The translations under genes and the position numbers were made by a program. From NCBI RefSeq assembly GCF_014653575.1, contig NZ_BNAQ01000003.1, positions 522,790 to 576,701 on the forward strand: 53,912 bases of DNA, in the 5' to 3' direction. Each line of letters starts with the position of its first letter. Positions within the stretch are counted from its first letter, which is position 1. Positions 45,547-53,912 of this stretch are shown here, one piece after another. The notes below the pieces were generated by a model. That model made no database searches. It saw only the letters and a list, made by a program, of their open reading frames with translations, and was not told the origin of the DNA. This stretch comes from Sphingomonas glacialis. GTDB lineage: Bacteria; Pseudomonadota; Alphaproteobacteria; Sphingomonadales; Sphingomonadaceae.

Positions 45547-46275
45547 AGCCTTTCCCTCTAGCAGCGACGGCGCGCTTCGGAAACTGCGCCCATCACAGCG
45601 TGTCCGGCATCGTGTCAGCATGTTTACGGATAATCCAGCCTTTCGGTCAAAACGGCGCCCCGCGCACCGCTGCCGGGCGCAGGCGCGATCGTCCAGAGCT
45701 GGCGCGGGCGGATCATGGAATCGCCGAGGTCGACCGCGATCGGCCCCTTGGGCCAGTTTGCGGGGGGTGGTGCCGCTTCCTGCATCGCGCGGGCCGGTCG
45801 CGGCGGCGCTGGAAGATGCGGCGCTGAACGGGCAGGGAGGCCCTGCCTCAGCGGCCGCCGAAGCAAAGAGCGCGCAATGGCGATCGACACCTGGCCGGGT
45901 CATCCCATCTCTCCCGAGACCGCTGCGCGTGGTGGCGGCTCGTCGTGGTGCATCGTGCAACCGGCGTTACGGGACGCTTCCGGGACCCGACTGCAGAAAA
46001 GGGTGACGCAGTCTGGCTTGGGTCAATAGTCCGACAACAGAATGTGGTTGTGCGGCGCGCCGCGCTCAAGGCGAGTTGCGGCAAGTTCTTAATCCAAGTG
46101 AACTGAAAACGAAGGGAGCTGTTTAGGCTCGATGGTGGCGGTAGCGTTACGCTCGGACACTTCAGGTCTGACGCCGGCGGGCGCTCGGTCCGTGTGAGCA
46201 GGAGCGTATGATGACGGCGAGGGGAGTGGCGGACGCCGGGACGCAGCTTGGCCCCGACAAGAATGGACGGCGTCG
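45547..46275. other. Intergenic region between gntR and the ArsB-type gene
   Basis: No convincing gene is seen. A minus-strand frame ending at 45624 has a protein-like C-terminus (WPKGPIAVDLGDSMIRPRQL) and could be the stub of a lost gene. A plus-strand frame at 45715-46029 has no family features. The GntR-type operator at 46027 is the one clear regulatory element. Confidence 0.5.
46027..46037. promoter_or_regulatory. GntR-type operator candidate
   Basis: TAGTCCGACAA differs by one base from the site in front of the GH51 gene (42709). It lies about 240 bases before the ArsB-type gene and 480 bases before the divergent gntR start, so it may serve either or both. Confidence 0.6.
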
Positions 46276-47526
46276 GTGATCCTCGCGAACGGCGCCACCT
46301 GGGGCATTTGCGCTGCCGCCACCGGCGCGGTGATCGCGCGACCGTTCCGCTTGCCCGAGGCGATCTGGGCGGTGGCCGGCGCGGTGCTGCTCGTCGTGTT
46401 CGGGCTGATGCCCGTTCCGGCGGCAGTCGCGGCGATCGGCAAGGGACTCGACGTCTATCTGTTCCTGATCGGCATGATGCTGCTCAGCGAAACCGCGCGC
46501 GAGCAAGGGCTGTTCGATTGGGTCGCGGCGACCGCGGCGATCAACGCCAAGGGCTCTTCCGCACGGCTTTTCCTGCTCGTCTATGCCACCGGGATCGTCA
46601 CCACGACCTTCCTGTCGAACGACGCGACCGCGGTCGTGCTCACCCCCGCGGTTTATGCCGCGGCGCGCAAAGCCAAGGCCGAACCGTTGCCGCTGCTGTT
46701 CGCGTGCGCGCTGATCGCCAATGCGGCGAGCTTCGTGCTGCCGATCTCAAACCCCGCCAACCTCGTGCTCTATGGTGGGAAGATGCCGCCGCTCGGCCAG
46801 TGGTTCGGCTCGTTCGCGCTGCCCTCGCTCGCGGCGATCGTCGTGACCTATGCGGCGCTCCGCTGGATCGAGCGCAAGAGCCTCGCTGGATCGTGCGAAT
46901 CCGATGTCGAGCGCACCCCGCTCTCGACCGGTGGCAAGGCGGCACTCGCCGGGATCGTCGCGACCGCGGGCGCGCTGATCGGCATGTCGGCGTTCAACCT
47001 GTCGCTCGGCCTGCCGACCTGCCTTGCCGGGCTCGCGACGACGCTCGGCGTGTGCGCCCTGGCGAAGAGCTCGCCGCTCGCGCTTGCGGGGCAGGTGTCG
47101 TGGAGCGTGCTCGCGCTCGTCGCGGGGCTGTTCGTGCTGGTCGAGGCGCTCGATCGCACCGGCGTGATCGCGCAGGTCGCCGCAGCGCTGAAGGCGGCGG
47201 CGGCGAACCCCGTACAGGGTGCGGCGCTGTCGGGCACGATCCTCGCCTTCGCGTCGAACCTGATGAACAACCTTCCCGCCGGCTTGGTGGCGAGCACCGC
47301 GGTGGCGCAAGTCCATCCGCCGCGGCTGATCGTCGATGCGCTGCTGATCGGGGTCGATCTCGGCCCCAATCTGTCGATCACCGGGTCGCTCGCGACGATC
47401 CTGTGGCTCCAGGCGATCCGCCGCGAGGGCGAGGATGTCGGCTTCTGGCGCTTCCTCAAGGTCGGCGCGGTGACGATGGCCCCCGCGCTCGCCGCCGCAC
47501 TCGGCGCGCGGCTGCTGATCGGCTAG
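46276..47526 (+). CDS. ArsB/NhaD-type anion transporter (ion transporter superfamily)
   Basis: The 416-residue membrane protein has about 10-12 hydrophobic segments. Signatures of the ArsB branch include TTTFLSNDATAVVLTPAVYA, SFVLPISNPANLVLYGGKMP, LMNNLPAGLVAS and GVDLGPNLSITGSLATILWL. Databases usually call such proteins arsenic transporters. No ars genes are nearby and the gene sits behind a GntR operator, so a carboxylate or other anion is an equally good guess. The start is GTG 46276. Its stop overlaps the convergent porin stop by four bases. Confidence 0.85.
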   Translation: MILANGATWGICAAATGAVIARPFRLPEAIWAVAGAVLLVVFGLMPVPAAVAAIGKGLDVYLFLIGMMLLSETAREQGLFDWVAATAAINAKGSSARLFLLVYATGIVTTTFLSNDATAVVLTPAVYAAARKAKAEPLPLLFACALIANAASFVLPISNPANLVLYGGKMPPLGQWFGSFALPSLAAIVVTYAALRWIERKSLAGSCESDVERTPLSTGGKAALAGIVATAGALIGMSAFNLSLGLPTCLAGLATTLGVCALAKSSPLALAGQVSWSVLALVAGLFVLVEALDRTGVIAQVAAALKAAAANPVQGAALSGTILAFASNLMNNLPAGLVASTAVAQVHPPRLIVDALLIGVDLGPNLSITGSLATILWLQAIRREGEDVGFWRFLKVGAVTMAPALAAALGARLLIG

Positions 47527-49010
47527 CTCAGAAGCGGAAGCTCAGCCAGCCAGCCAGCGAGGAAGTCCGAGCTGGCATAGCCGGCCTTCGTCAGTGATGG
47601 CCCTGCCGCAAGGTGCTCGTAACGCCCGGTGAACGACAGCCGCGACGCGATCGACCAGACCGCCTGAACGCGCGCGACATTGCCGATCTTGCGGTCGGCG
47701 ACGGTCTGCGTGCCCGCAAACGGCTGGCCGTTCGCACGGTACACCGCGTCGCGCGCATCGTCGCGCCACGTCAGCTGATATTCGGCACTGACGCGCAGCT
47801 TCTTGACCGGCGTGAAGCTCACCGTCGGCGCGACCGCGATCAGGTTCGAGGGCGTGAGCGACAATTGATAGCTGTAATAGACGTTGTTGCCGAACGGCGC
47901 ATAGGCGTTGCGCAGCGTGCGCCCGCCATAGCCGCCACCGCCGCTCGCATAATCGGCATGGAAGCCGATCCGCGGCGCGGCGGGGCTTTTCCCGAGGCGA
48001 TAGGTCTGCGCGAAGAAGCCGTGCCACGCATCGATCCGCTGCTCGATGAAATTGCCCCATTGATGGTTGAGCGTCCAGTCGATCGTCACGGGGCCGGCAT
48101 CGCCCCAGACGTGCACGCCGCCGTAGAAGCGCCGTCCCGGCCCGATCCGCCCGCCCCAGGTGCCGACCGAATTGCGCCGCCGCCACAGGAACGGATCGAC
48201 GTAGAGCTTCGACCCGCCGAACCACTGCGTCGGGACGACCATGCCGAGCGTCACGCCCGAGAAGCGGCGCGCCGGATCGCTGATATCGTCCTCGACACTG
48301 AGATCGCCGTACGCCGTCGGTTTGAGGTCGAACACGTCGAGGCGGAAGCGGCCGGTGCGCGCCCAGGCGCGGATGCCGTTGAGCGTATAGCGGATCGTGT
48401 TGTTGTCGCGCTGCGAGACGAGCAGATTGGGGCCGTCGGTGAATTCCTGGCGGCCATAGCGGGCCCCGAGCGCGACGCCGCCGACATCGGCGGTCGCTTC
48501 GGCGAAATATTGCTGGAGCGTCAGCGCGTTGCGCAGCGTCGCCGCGGGCGCGCCGAGTTCACGCCCGCCGATCCCGCCATGCGCGACTTCGCCGTAGAGG
48601 CGCAGATGCGGCCCGAGATGGAGATCGGCGCCTGCGGTCAGCCGGCGGATGTCTTGCCGCTGGTGCGGCGTCTCGCGCAAGTTCGGGTTGCTCGTCATGT
48701 TGATGCGCAACCGCGCCTCGCCCGAAAGCGTCAAATAGACTTGCCCGTCGTCGGCGATCGAGATGAACTTGATCCGATCGATCGGATCGTCGCGCTTGGC
48801 GGGATCGCGCAGCACGCGCCAATCCTCGGCCCAGCGCGACAGATTATAGCCGTTGGTGGTGGCGCCATCGCCCGCCGCCGCCGCGGGATATTCGGTCGCG
48901 GCGGGGCTTGCGGCAGGCGCTGCGGTCGCTTGCGCCAGTGCTGGCGTGGAAAGCAGCAGGGCAAGCGGGGTGGTGGCACGCAGCGCGCGCATCGGGTTCG
49001 GCTTGCGCAT
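47523..49010 (-). CDS. Outer-membrane porin, alginate-export (AlgE) type
   Basis: The 495-residue protein has a signal peptide (LRATTPLALLLSTPALAQ) and a short low-complexity Ala/Pro linker. An alginate-export domain beta barrel follows, with EDWRVLRDPAKRDDPIDRIK, YLTLSGEARLRINMTSNPNL, RYGRQEFTDGPNLLVSQRDN, DVFDLKPTAYGDLSVEDD and many alternating aromatic strands. Such porins in non-alginate producers are thought to take up small organic substrates. The ATG at 49010 is one base from the dctA stop, so the two form an operon, suggesting that it passes C4-dicarboxylates or related acids. Confidence 0.88.
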   Translation of the reverse strand: MRKPNPMRALRATTPLALLLSTPALAQATAAPAASPAATEYPAAAAGDGATTNGYNLSRWAEDWRVLRDPAKRDDPIDRIKFISIADDGQVYLTLSGEARLRINMTSNPNLRETPHQRQDIRRLTAGADLHLGPHLRLYGEVAHGGIGGRELGAPAATLRNALTLQQYFAEATADVGGVALGARYGRQEFTDGPNLLVSQRDNNTIRYTLNGIRAWARTGRFRLDVFDLKPTAYGDLSVEDDISDPARRFSGVTLGMVVPTQWFGGSKLYVDPFLWRRRNSVGTWGGRIGPGRRFYGGVHVWGDAGPVTIDWTLNHQWGNFIEQRIDAWHGFFAQTYRLGKSPAAPRIGFHADYASGGGGYGGRTLRNAYAPFGNNVYYSYQLSLTPSNLIAVAPTVSFTPVKKLRVSAEYQLTWRDDARDAVYRANGQPFAGTQTVADRKIGNVARVQAVWSIASRLSFTGRYEHLAAGPSLTKAGYASSDFLAGWLAELPLLS

Positions 49011-49011
49011 G

Positions 49012-50355
49012 TTATTCGGCCGGAACGGCGTCGGCCGCCATCTCGTCGACGCGCACGCTGCGCCCGGCGATCGCGCTGCGGAACTGCTCCATGTCGAGCT
49101 TGCCCTCCCAGCGCGACACCACCACGGTCGCGACCGCATTGCCGATGAAGTTGGTAAGGCTGCGGCACTCGCTCATGAAGCGATCGACCCCGAGGATCAG
49201 CGCCATCCCGGCGATCGGCACGCTCGGCACGATCGACAGCGTCGCGGCCAGCGTGATGAAGCCAGCCCCCGTCACCCCCGCCGCGCCCTTCGACGACAGC
49301 ATTGCCACGCCGAGCAGCAGCAATTGCTGGCCAAGCGACAGATCGACGTTGCACGCCTGCGCGATGAACAGCGCGGCGAGCGTCATATAGATGTTGGTGC
49401 CGTCGAGGTTGAACGAATAGCCGGTCGGCACGACCAGTCCGACCACCGATTTGGGACAGCCGGCGCGTTCCATCTTCTCGATCAGGCTCGGCAGCGCGCT
49501 TTCCGAACTCGACGTGCCGAGCACGAGCAGCAGTTCGTCCTTGAGATAGCCGATCAGCTTGAAGATCGAGAACCCCGCCCAGCGTGCGACGAGCCCGAGC
49601 ACGACGATGACGAACAGCAAAGAGGTCGCATAGAAGGTGCCGACGAGCATCGCGAGATTGGCAAGCGTCCCCGCGCCATATTTGCCGATGGTGAACGCCA
49701 TCGCGCCGAACGCGCCGATCGGCGCGGCCTTCATCACGATCGCGACGACCTTGAACACCGCGACCGAAATATCCTCAAGCGCGCCGAGCAGCTTCGTCCC
49801 GCGATCGCCGATCATCGCCAGGCCGATGCCGAACAGCACCGCGACGAACAGCGTCTGCAGGATGTTGCCCTCGGTCAGCGCCGAGAGGAAGGTGTTGGGG
49901 ATGATCCCGGTAAGGAAGCCGACTAGCGTCGTCGCATGCGCCTTGCTGGCATATTCGGCGACCTTGGTCGTATCGAGCGTGGTCGGATCGATATTGAGCC
50001 CCGCGCCCGGCCGGACGACATTGGCGACGATCAACCCGATGATCAAAGCGAGCGTCGAGAAGAAGAAGAAATAGGCGAACGCCTTGCCGACGACGCGCCC
50101 GACCGAGCCGAGATCGCGCATCCCGGCGATGCCGGTGACGATCGTCAGGAAGATCACCGGCGCGATGATCATCTTGACCAGCTTGATGAAGGCATCGGCG
50201 AGCGGCTGGAGCGACTCACCCGTCGCCGGATAGAAATGCCCGAGCAGGACGCCCGCGACGATCGCAATCAGCACCTGGGCGTAGGTGTGGCGATACCAGG
50301 GGCGGCGGGTAGCAGCCGTCAACTCGGCGGCGGGGTGTTGCAAAATCGGGATCAC
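49012..50355 (-). CDS. dctA: C4-dicarboxylate:cation symporter DctA
   Basis: The 447-residue transporter of the glutamate/dicarboxylate symporter family has [32 protein letters not shown], the serine-rich hairpin [40 protein letters not shown] and [21 protein letters not shown] prefer the GTG at 50355, preceded by AGAAGG, to the open frame up to 50445, whose extra residues are not family-like. It is divergent from dctB-dctD and leads an operon with the porin. Confidence 0.93.
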   Translation of the reverse strand: MIPILQHPAAELTAATRRPWYRHTYAQVLIAIVAGVLLGHFYPATGESLQPLADAFIKLVKMIIAPVIFLTIVTGIAGMRDLGSVGRVVGKAFAYFFFFSTLALIIGLIVANVVRPGAGLNIDPTTLDTTKVAEYASKAHATTLVGFLTGIIPNTFLSALTEGNILQTLFVAVLFGIGLAMIGDRGTKLLGALEDISVAVFKVVAIVMKAAPIGAFGAMAFTIGKYGAGTLANLAMLVGTFYATSLLFVIVVLGLVARWAGFSIFKLIGYLKDELLLVLGTSSSESALPSLIEKMERAGCPKSVVGLVVPTGYSFNLDGTNIYMTLAALFIAQACNVDLSLGQQLLLLGVAMLSSKGAAGVTGAGFITLAATLSIVPSVPIAGMALILGVDRFMSECRSLTNFIGNAVATVVVSRWEGKLDMEQFRSAIAGRSVRVDEMAADAVPAE

Positions 50356-50711
50356 GGCCTTCTCGTCCTCATCCAGGGGGAGCGCCTCTGACGGGCGGTT
50401 GACTATGCGAACAGTGTGCGGCGGTGGCGACTGCGGATGGCGCACAATTCGTTATTTTCGCACAAGGCCCTAAGATATCGGCGTTTTTCGCTGGCTGAAT
50501 GGCTGTGAACGCCCGATCGATATGCAATAATCGGGACAGAGGCTGGCGACATTGTGCCGAAAGTTGCACATTGGCACCGCCACGCTCGCAACCGCGGCGT
50601 GTCGAAGCTGTTGTCCCATCGCCCGCTTGCTATGGCAGATCGATCGACCATGACCTGCGCTGCCCTTCGAAGCTTACCCCATCGTGCCGCGCGCGCCCGC
50701 CGGGCCGGCGG
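50356..50711. promoter_or_regulatory. dctA-dctB divergent regulatory region
   Basis: No gene is seen in this 356-base gap. It contains repeated half-sites: TGTGCG at 50415, CGCACA at 50441 and 50459, TTGTGC at 50552 and TGCACA at 50565. The inverted TGTGCG/CGCACA pair recalls the rhizobial DctD binding sequence as I remember it. I found no -24/-12 sigma-54 promoter with correct GG-N10-GC spacing on the dctA strand. Confidence 0.45.
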
Positions 50712-52469
50712 ATGACGGCGCGCACAACGCTGGCGGCGGTCGGGCGGTCGATCGGGGTGCGCTGGGGGATCGTCGCGGCGATTCTGGCGATCGCGGCGGC
50801 GTGGGGCGCCGGGCGTCTTGCCGAGCAGCGCGTCGTCACGGCGCTGCACCAGCAAGTCGAGAGCGATGCCCGGCTCCGCGCCGCGCTGCTCAACGGCGAA
50901 CTCGCGCGATTCCGCTTGCTCCCGCTGACACTGGCGGACGATCGCGACGTGATCGCCGCGATCGGCGGGAGTGCGGCGGCAAAGCGTGCGCTCGACATCA
51001 AGCTCGAAGCGCTGTCGCGCGTGACGGGCGCGCCCGCCATCTATGTGATCGGCTCGGATGGCATCACGATCTCGGCGAGCAATTGGCGATCGGCGCAGAG
51101 CTTCGTCGGCGCCGACTATCGCTTCCGGCCGTATTTCCGCGATGCGCTCGCGCGCGGCGAGGCGAGCCAATATGCGCTGGGGACGGTGTCGGGGCACCCC
51201 GGCCTCTATCTCTCGCGCCGAATCGCCAATCGCGGCGTCATCGTCATCAAGCTCGAGTTCGACCGGATCGAACGCGTCTGGGCGAGCGCCGGCGGGATCA
51301 CGCTCGTCCGCAACCCACTCGGCGTCGTGCTGGTGACGAGCCGGCCGGCCTGGCGCTTCGCCGCAACGCGGCCGCTCTCCGCGCGCGACGAAGCGCAGTT
51401 CCGCGGCGAGGCGCGCGTCACGCCAGCCGCACTCGCGCCTTTGCCGGTCGCGGCGGTCGATGGCGAGGATCGCTTTGTCGGGCTGGGCACGACCTTTCTC
51501 GCGCGCGCCGTGGTGACCGCGCAGCCGGGCTGGCAATTGCTCCTGCTCCAGCCGATCGAGACCGCGGTGGCGGCCGCGCGGCGCGCCGCGTCGGTCAGCG
51601 CGGCGCTCGCCACGATCGCGCTCGCCGCGCTTGCCTGGGCGTGGCGCCAACGCGTGACGCAGTCGCGCCGCCGGACCGAGGAGCTCGAACGGGCGGTCGC
51701 GCGGCAGACCGCCGATCTGCGGCGCGAAATGGACGAGCGCGCCGAAAGCGAAGCGCGTGCCGCCGAACTGCGCGAAGCGCTGCGCCAGGCCAACCGGCTC
51801 GCCGCGCTGGGGCAGATCACCGCGAGCGTCGCGCACGAGACCGCGCAGCCGGTCGCTGCGATCCGCACTTATGCCGCCTCGGGTGCGACCTTGCTCGATC
51901 GCGGCGCGATGGCGGAGGCGCGCGAGAATTTCGTCAGGATCGGTGGGCTGGCGGAGCGGATCGGCGCGGTCACCGCGCAGCTCCGCGGCTTTGCGCGCCG
52001 CCAGACCGGGGAGGTGCGGCCGGTCGACATCGCCGAGGTGATCGACGGCGCGCTGCTGATCCTCAGGCAGCAGCTGCGCGGCGTCACGCTCGATCTCCCG
52101 ACGGTCGCGCCGCAGCTCGCGGTGATCGGCGGCAAGGTCCGGCTCGAGCAAGTGCTCGTGATCCTGATGCAGAATGCGGTGGAAGCGATTGCGGCGTGCG
52201 AGACACGGCAGATCGCGCTGACCCTGGCGAGCGACGCCACGCACGTCCGGCTGGTCGTCGCGGATACCGGGCCGGGCGTGTCGGCCGAAATCGCGGAGCG
52301 CCTGTTCACCCCGTTCGTGACGTCGCGGCCGCAAGGATTGGGGTTGGGGCTGGTGATCGCGCACGACATCATGGTCGAACTCGGCGGAACGCTTCGGCTG
52401 CTGCCGGGTGAAGGCGAGGGCGGGCGTGGGGGCGGGGCGCGTTTCGAGATCGGGATGCGGCGCGCGTGA
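50712..52469 (+). CDS. dctB: C4-dicarboxylate sensor histidine kinase DctB
   Basis: The 585-residue kinase has a transmembrane segment near 16-36 and a periplasmic Cache-type sensor (about 37-295, YVIGSDGITISASNWRSAQS, FVGADYRFRPYFRDALARGE). A second membrane segment (SAALATIALAALAWAWR) and a coiled coil follow. The kinase core has the phospho-acceptor His375 in SVAHETAQPVAAIRTYA, N box LMQNAVEAI, G1 DTGPGV and G2 GLGLGLVIAHD. Most DctB proteins have HEINQP at the H box; here Ile-Asn is Thr-Ala. The ATG at 50712 is the best start; the frame opens at 50499. It overlaps dctD by four bases. Confidence 0.92.
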   Translation: MTARTTLAAVGRSIGVRWGIVAAILAIAAAWGAGRLAEQRVVTALHQQVESDARLRAALLNGELARFRLLPLTLADDRDVIAAIGGSAAAKRALDIKLEALSRVTGAPAIYVIGSDGITISASNWRSAQSFVGADYRFRPYFRDALARGEASQYALGTVSGHPGLYLSRRIANRGVIVIKLEFDRIERVWASAGGITLVRNPLGVVLVTSRPAWRFAATRPLSARDEAQFRGEARVTPAALAPLPVAAVDGEDRFVGLGTTFLARAVVTAQPGWQLLLLQPIETAVAAARRAASVSAALATIALAALAWAWRQRVTQSRRRTEELERAVARQTADLRREMDERAESEARAAELREALRQANRLAALGQITASVAHETAQPVAAIRTYAASGATLLDRGAMAEARENFVRIGGLAERIGAVTAQLRGFARRQTGEVRPVDIAEVIDGALLILRQQLRGVTLDLPTVAPQLAVIGGKVRLEQVLVILMQNAVEAIAACETRQIALTLASDATHVRLVVADTGPGVSAEIAERLFTPFVTSRPQGLGLGLVIAHDIMVELGGTLRLLPGEGEGGRGGGARFEIGMRRA

Positions 52470-53758
52470 GAGAGACCTCCGCCCCGCTCGAGGTCGCGCT
52501 GGTCGACGACGACGACGATCTGCGCGCGGCGACGACGCAGTTGCTCGAGCTCGAGGGATTCAGCGTCCGCGCCTTCGCCGATGCGGCGAGTGCGCTTGCG
52601 GCCATCGGCGCGGACTATCCCGGCGTCGTCATCACCGATGTGCGGATGCCGGGTATGTCGGGGATCGAACTGTTCGGCGTGTTGAACGCGCGCGATCCCG
52701 AATTGCCCGTCGTGCTGATCACCGGGCATGGCGACGTCGAGATGGCTGTCGGCGCGATCAAGGCAGGGGCATGGGATTTCCTGACCAAGCCGTTCGATCC
52801 CGAAGCGTTGCTGGCGGCGGCGACGCGCGCGGCGAAGGCGCGGGCGGTGTTCCTCGAGAACCGGCAGCTCCGCGCCGCGGCCGATGCCGAAGCGGGGGAT
52901 GCGTTGATCGGCGCGACGCCCGCGATCGTCCGGCTGCGCGGGATGATTCCGGTCCTGGCCGATGCCGCGCTCGATATCGTGATCGAGGGGGAGCTCGGCA
53001 CCGGCAAGGAGCATTTCGCGCGGCTCGTTCACCGCGCAGGCCGGCGCGCGCGACATCGCTTCCTCAAGATCGACTGTGCGACGGTGACGCCCGCGCTGAT
53101 CGAGCGCGAGCTGTTCGTGCGCAACGGCGTCGTGGCGCGCGCCGACCGGGGCACGCTGTTCCTGCACAATCTCGAATGGGCGAGCGACGACTTCCAGAAC
53201 CGGCTCGTCCGGCTCGCCGAGACGCGGGCGGTCGCGCTCGAGGCGCGCGATCCCGATCCGGTCGATATCCGCATCATCGCCGCCGTGCAGGCGGGCGAAC
53301 GCGACCGCGTGTTGCCGGCCTTGTTCCATTTGCTGGCTGGCGTCCCACTACGCATGCCGCCCTTGGCCGAGCGCAGCGCCGACATCCCACTGCTGTTCGC
53401 GCATTTCCTGGCCCGCGCAGCGCGGACGCATGGCTGCGCGATGCCCCATGTGGCGGATCATGCCTATCGCCTTGTCGGACACAGCTGGGCGGGCAACGTC
53501 CTCGAACTCGAGAAGACCGCCGAGCGGATGTGTCTGGGCCTCGATGAAAGCGGGGGGGAACCCGACATGGCGCTGGCACCCTTGCCGGCCCGGCTCGATG
53601 CGTTCGAGCGCGCGGCGATCATCGATGCTGTCACGGCCTCCGATGGCGAGATCGCGCTCGCGATCGAGCGCCTGCAGCTGCCGCGCAAGACCTTCTACTA
53701 CCGGGTGAAGCGGCTCGGTATCGATCTGCGAGCCCTGCGGCGACAGTCCGGCAACTGA
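52466..53758 (+). CDS. dctD: DctD-like response regulator with degenerate AAA+ domain
   Basis: The 430-residue protein has a receiver domain with phospho-acceptor Asp58 in VVITDVRMPGMSG and Lys in FLTKPFDPEAL. An NtrC-type AAA+ domain and a Fis-type helix-turn-helix (AIERLQLPRKTFYYRVKRLG) follow. The AAA+ domain keeps Walker A GELGTGKE (about 175-182). After ERELFVRNGVVARADRG (from 213) there is no GAFTGA loop, and Walker B reads GTLFLHNLE instead of GTLFLDEI. It therefore should not remodel sigma-54 holoenzyme in the normal way. The GTG start overlaps the dctB stop. Confidence 0.9.
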   Translation: MRETSAPLEVALVDDDDDLRAATTQLLELEGFSVRAFADAASALAAIGADYPGVVITDVRMPGMSGIELFGVLNARDPELPVVLITGHGDVEMAVGAIKAGAWDFLTKPFDPEALLAAATRAAKARAVFLENRQLRAAADAEAGDALIGATPAIVRLRGMIPVLADAALDIVIEGELGTGKEHFARLVHRAGRRARHRFLKIDCATVTPALIERELFVRNGVVARADRGTLFLHNLEWASDDFQNRLVRLAETRAVALEARDPDPVDIRIIAAVQAGERDRVLPALFHLLAGVPLRMPPLAERSADIPLLFAHFLARAARTHGCAMPHVADHAYRLVGHSWAGNVLELEKTAERMCLGLDESGGEPDMALAPLPARLDAFERAAIIDAVTASDGEIALAIERLQLPRKTFYYRVKRLGIDLRALRRQSGN

Positions 53759-53912
53759 TTCGAGGCCGGGAGGGTACGGTTCGAATCAGCGGGTGGCCTG
53801 TCGTCCTGCGACGGATGGGTGGCGAAGCAAGGCCGAACCCGAGCGTTTCTGCGGGATTGACGCGGGATTGCAAGAAAAGTGCAAAAAAGGGTTTGACCGA
53901 ATCAGGGCGTGG
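53759..53912 (+). other. Right-edge intergenic sequence
   Basis: No gene begins within the window. Near the edge, TTGACC at 53893-53898 preceded by an A-rich run (GTGCAAAAAAGGG) looks like a strong -35 region for a gene or RNA operon beyond the window. Confidence 0.4.

Noticed and set aside
45624..45890. 88-codon minus-strand frame upstream of gntR
   Set aside because: Only the last 50 codons look protein-like and no family is recognised; kept as a note in the intergenic entry.
46276..47526. Arsenic resistance island
   Set aside because: Only an ArsB-type permease is present; no arsR, arsC or arsH is seen and the operator context is of GntR type.
47613..49148. 511-codon plus-strand frame
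   Set aside because: Antisense to the AlgE-type porin; no family features.

Overview
The window reads as a chromosomal segment of a GC-rich alphaproteobacterium, most likely a sphingomonad. The clues are the codon use, a REP-like palindrome with GACTTGATCCGG arms, and a capsule locus with its own Kdo genes; the species assignment is inference. The main content, roughly 1-39.3 kb, is an ABC-transporter-dependent (group 2-like) capsule locus. It is split in two by a stack of three insertion sequences.

Left part (1-26.8 kb). On the minus strand lie rmlA, rmlB and a partial sulfotransferase/coiled-coil protein. A phosphomannomutase-like HAD protein and an LTA-synthase-like membrane phosphotransferase follow. 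The plus-strand capsule run is kpsS, gmd, rmd (GDP-D-rhamnose), a GT4, an outer-membrane export lipoprotein, kpsE, kpsM, kpsT and a second GT4. An AT-rich beta-helix protein comes next, then a 1.7 kb stretch with no recognisable gene. The run ends with an unusual cluster: DUF4214 protein, a 1095-residue GT4-GT2-GT4 protein, WcbI-like protein, GSCFA protein and methyltransferase.

Middle (about 27.4-32.95 kb). An IS110-family transposase gene is interrupted 12 codons before its stop by an IS66 element with a perfect 8-bp target duplication, GTTGGGTG. The IS66 is in turn interrupted by an IS2-group IS3 element. IS110 and IS66 are decayed by frameshifts; the IS3 element looks intact and keeps an A7 frameshift signal.

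Right capsule part (33-39.3 kb). kdsA, kdsD/kpsF, kdsB, a histidine phosphatase, a KpsC with a shortened first module, and a third GT4 provide the Kdo linker. No kdsC is present in the window, and the phosphatase sits where it would be useful.

Flank (39.3-53.9 kb). A quinone-oxidoreductase-like MDR protein, htpG, a secreted GH51 arabinofuranosidase, a FadR-type GntR regulator and an ArsB-type transporter. Two matching TAGTC(A/C)GACAA operators lie in front of the GH51 gene and the ArsB-type gene. Then come an AlgE-type outer-membrane porin encoded with dctA, and the divergent dctB-dctD pair. This DctD lacks the GAFTGA loop and the Walker B acidic residues. No tRNA, rRNA or CRISPR array was seen.
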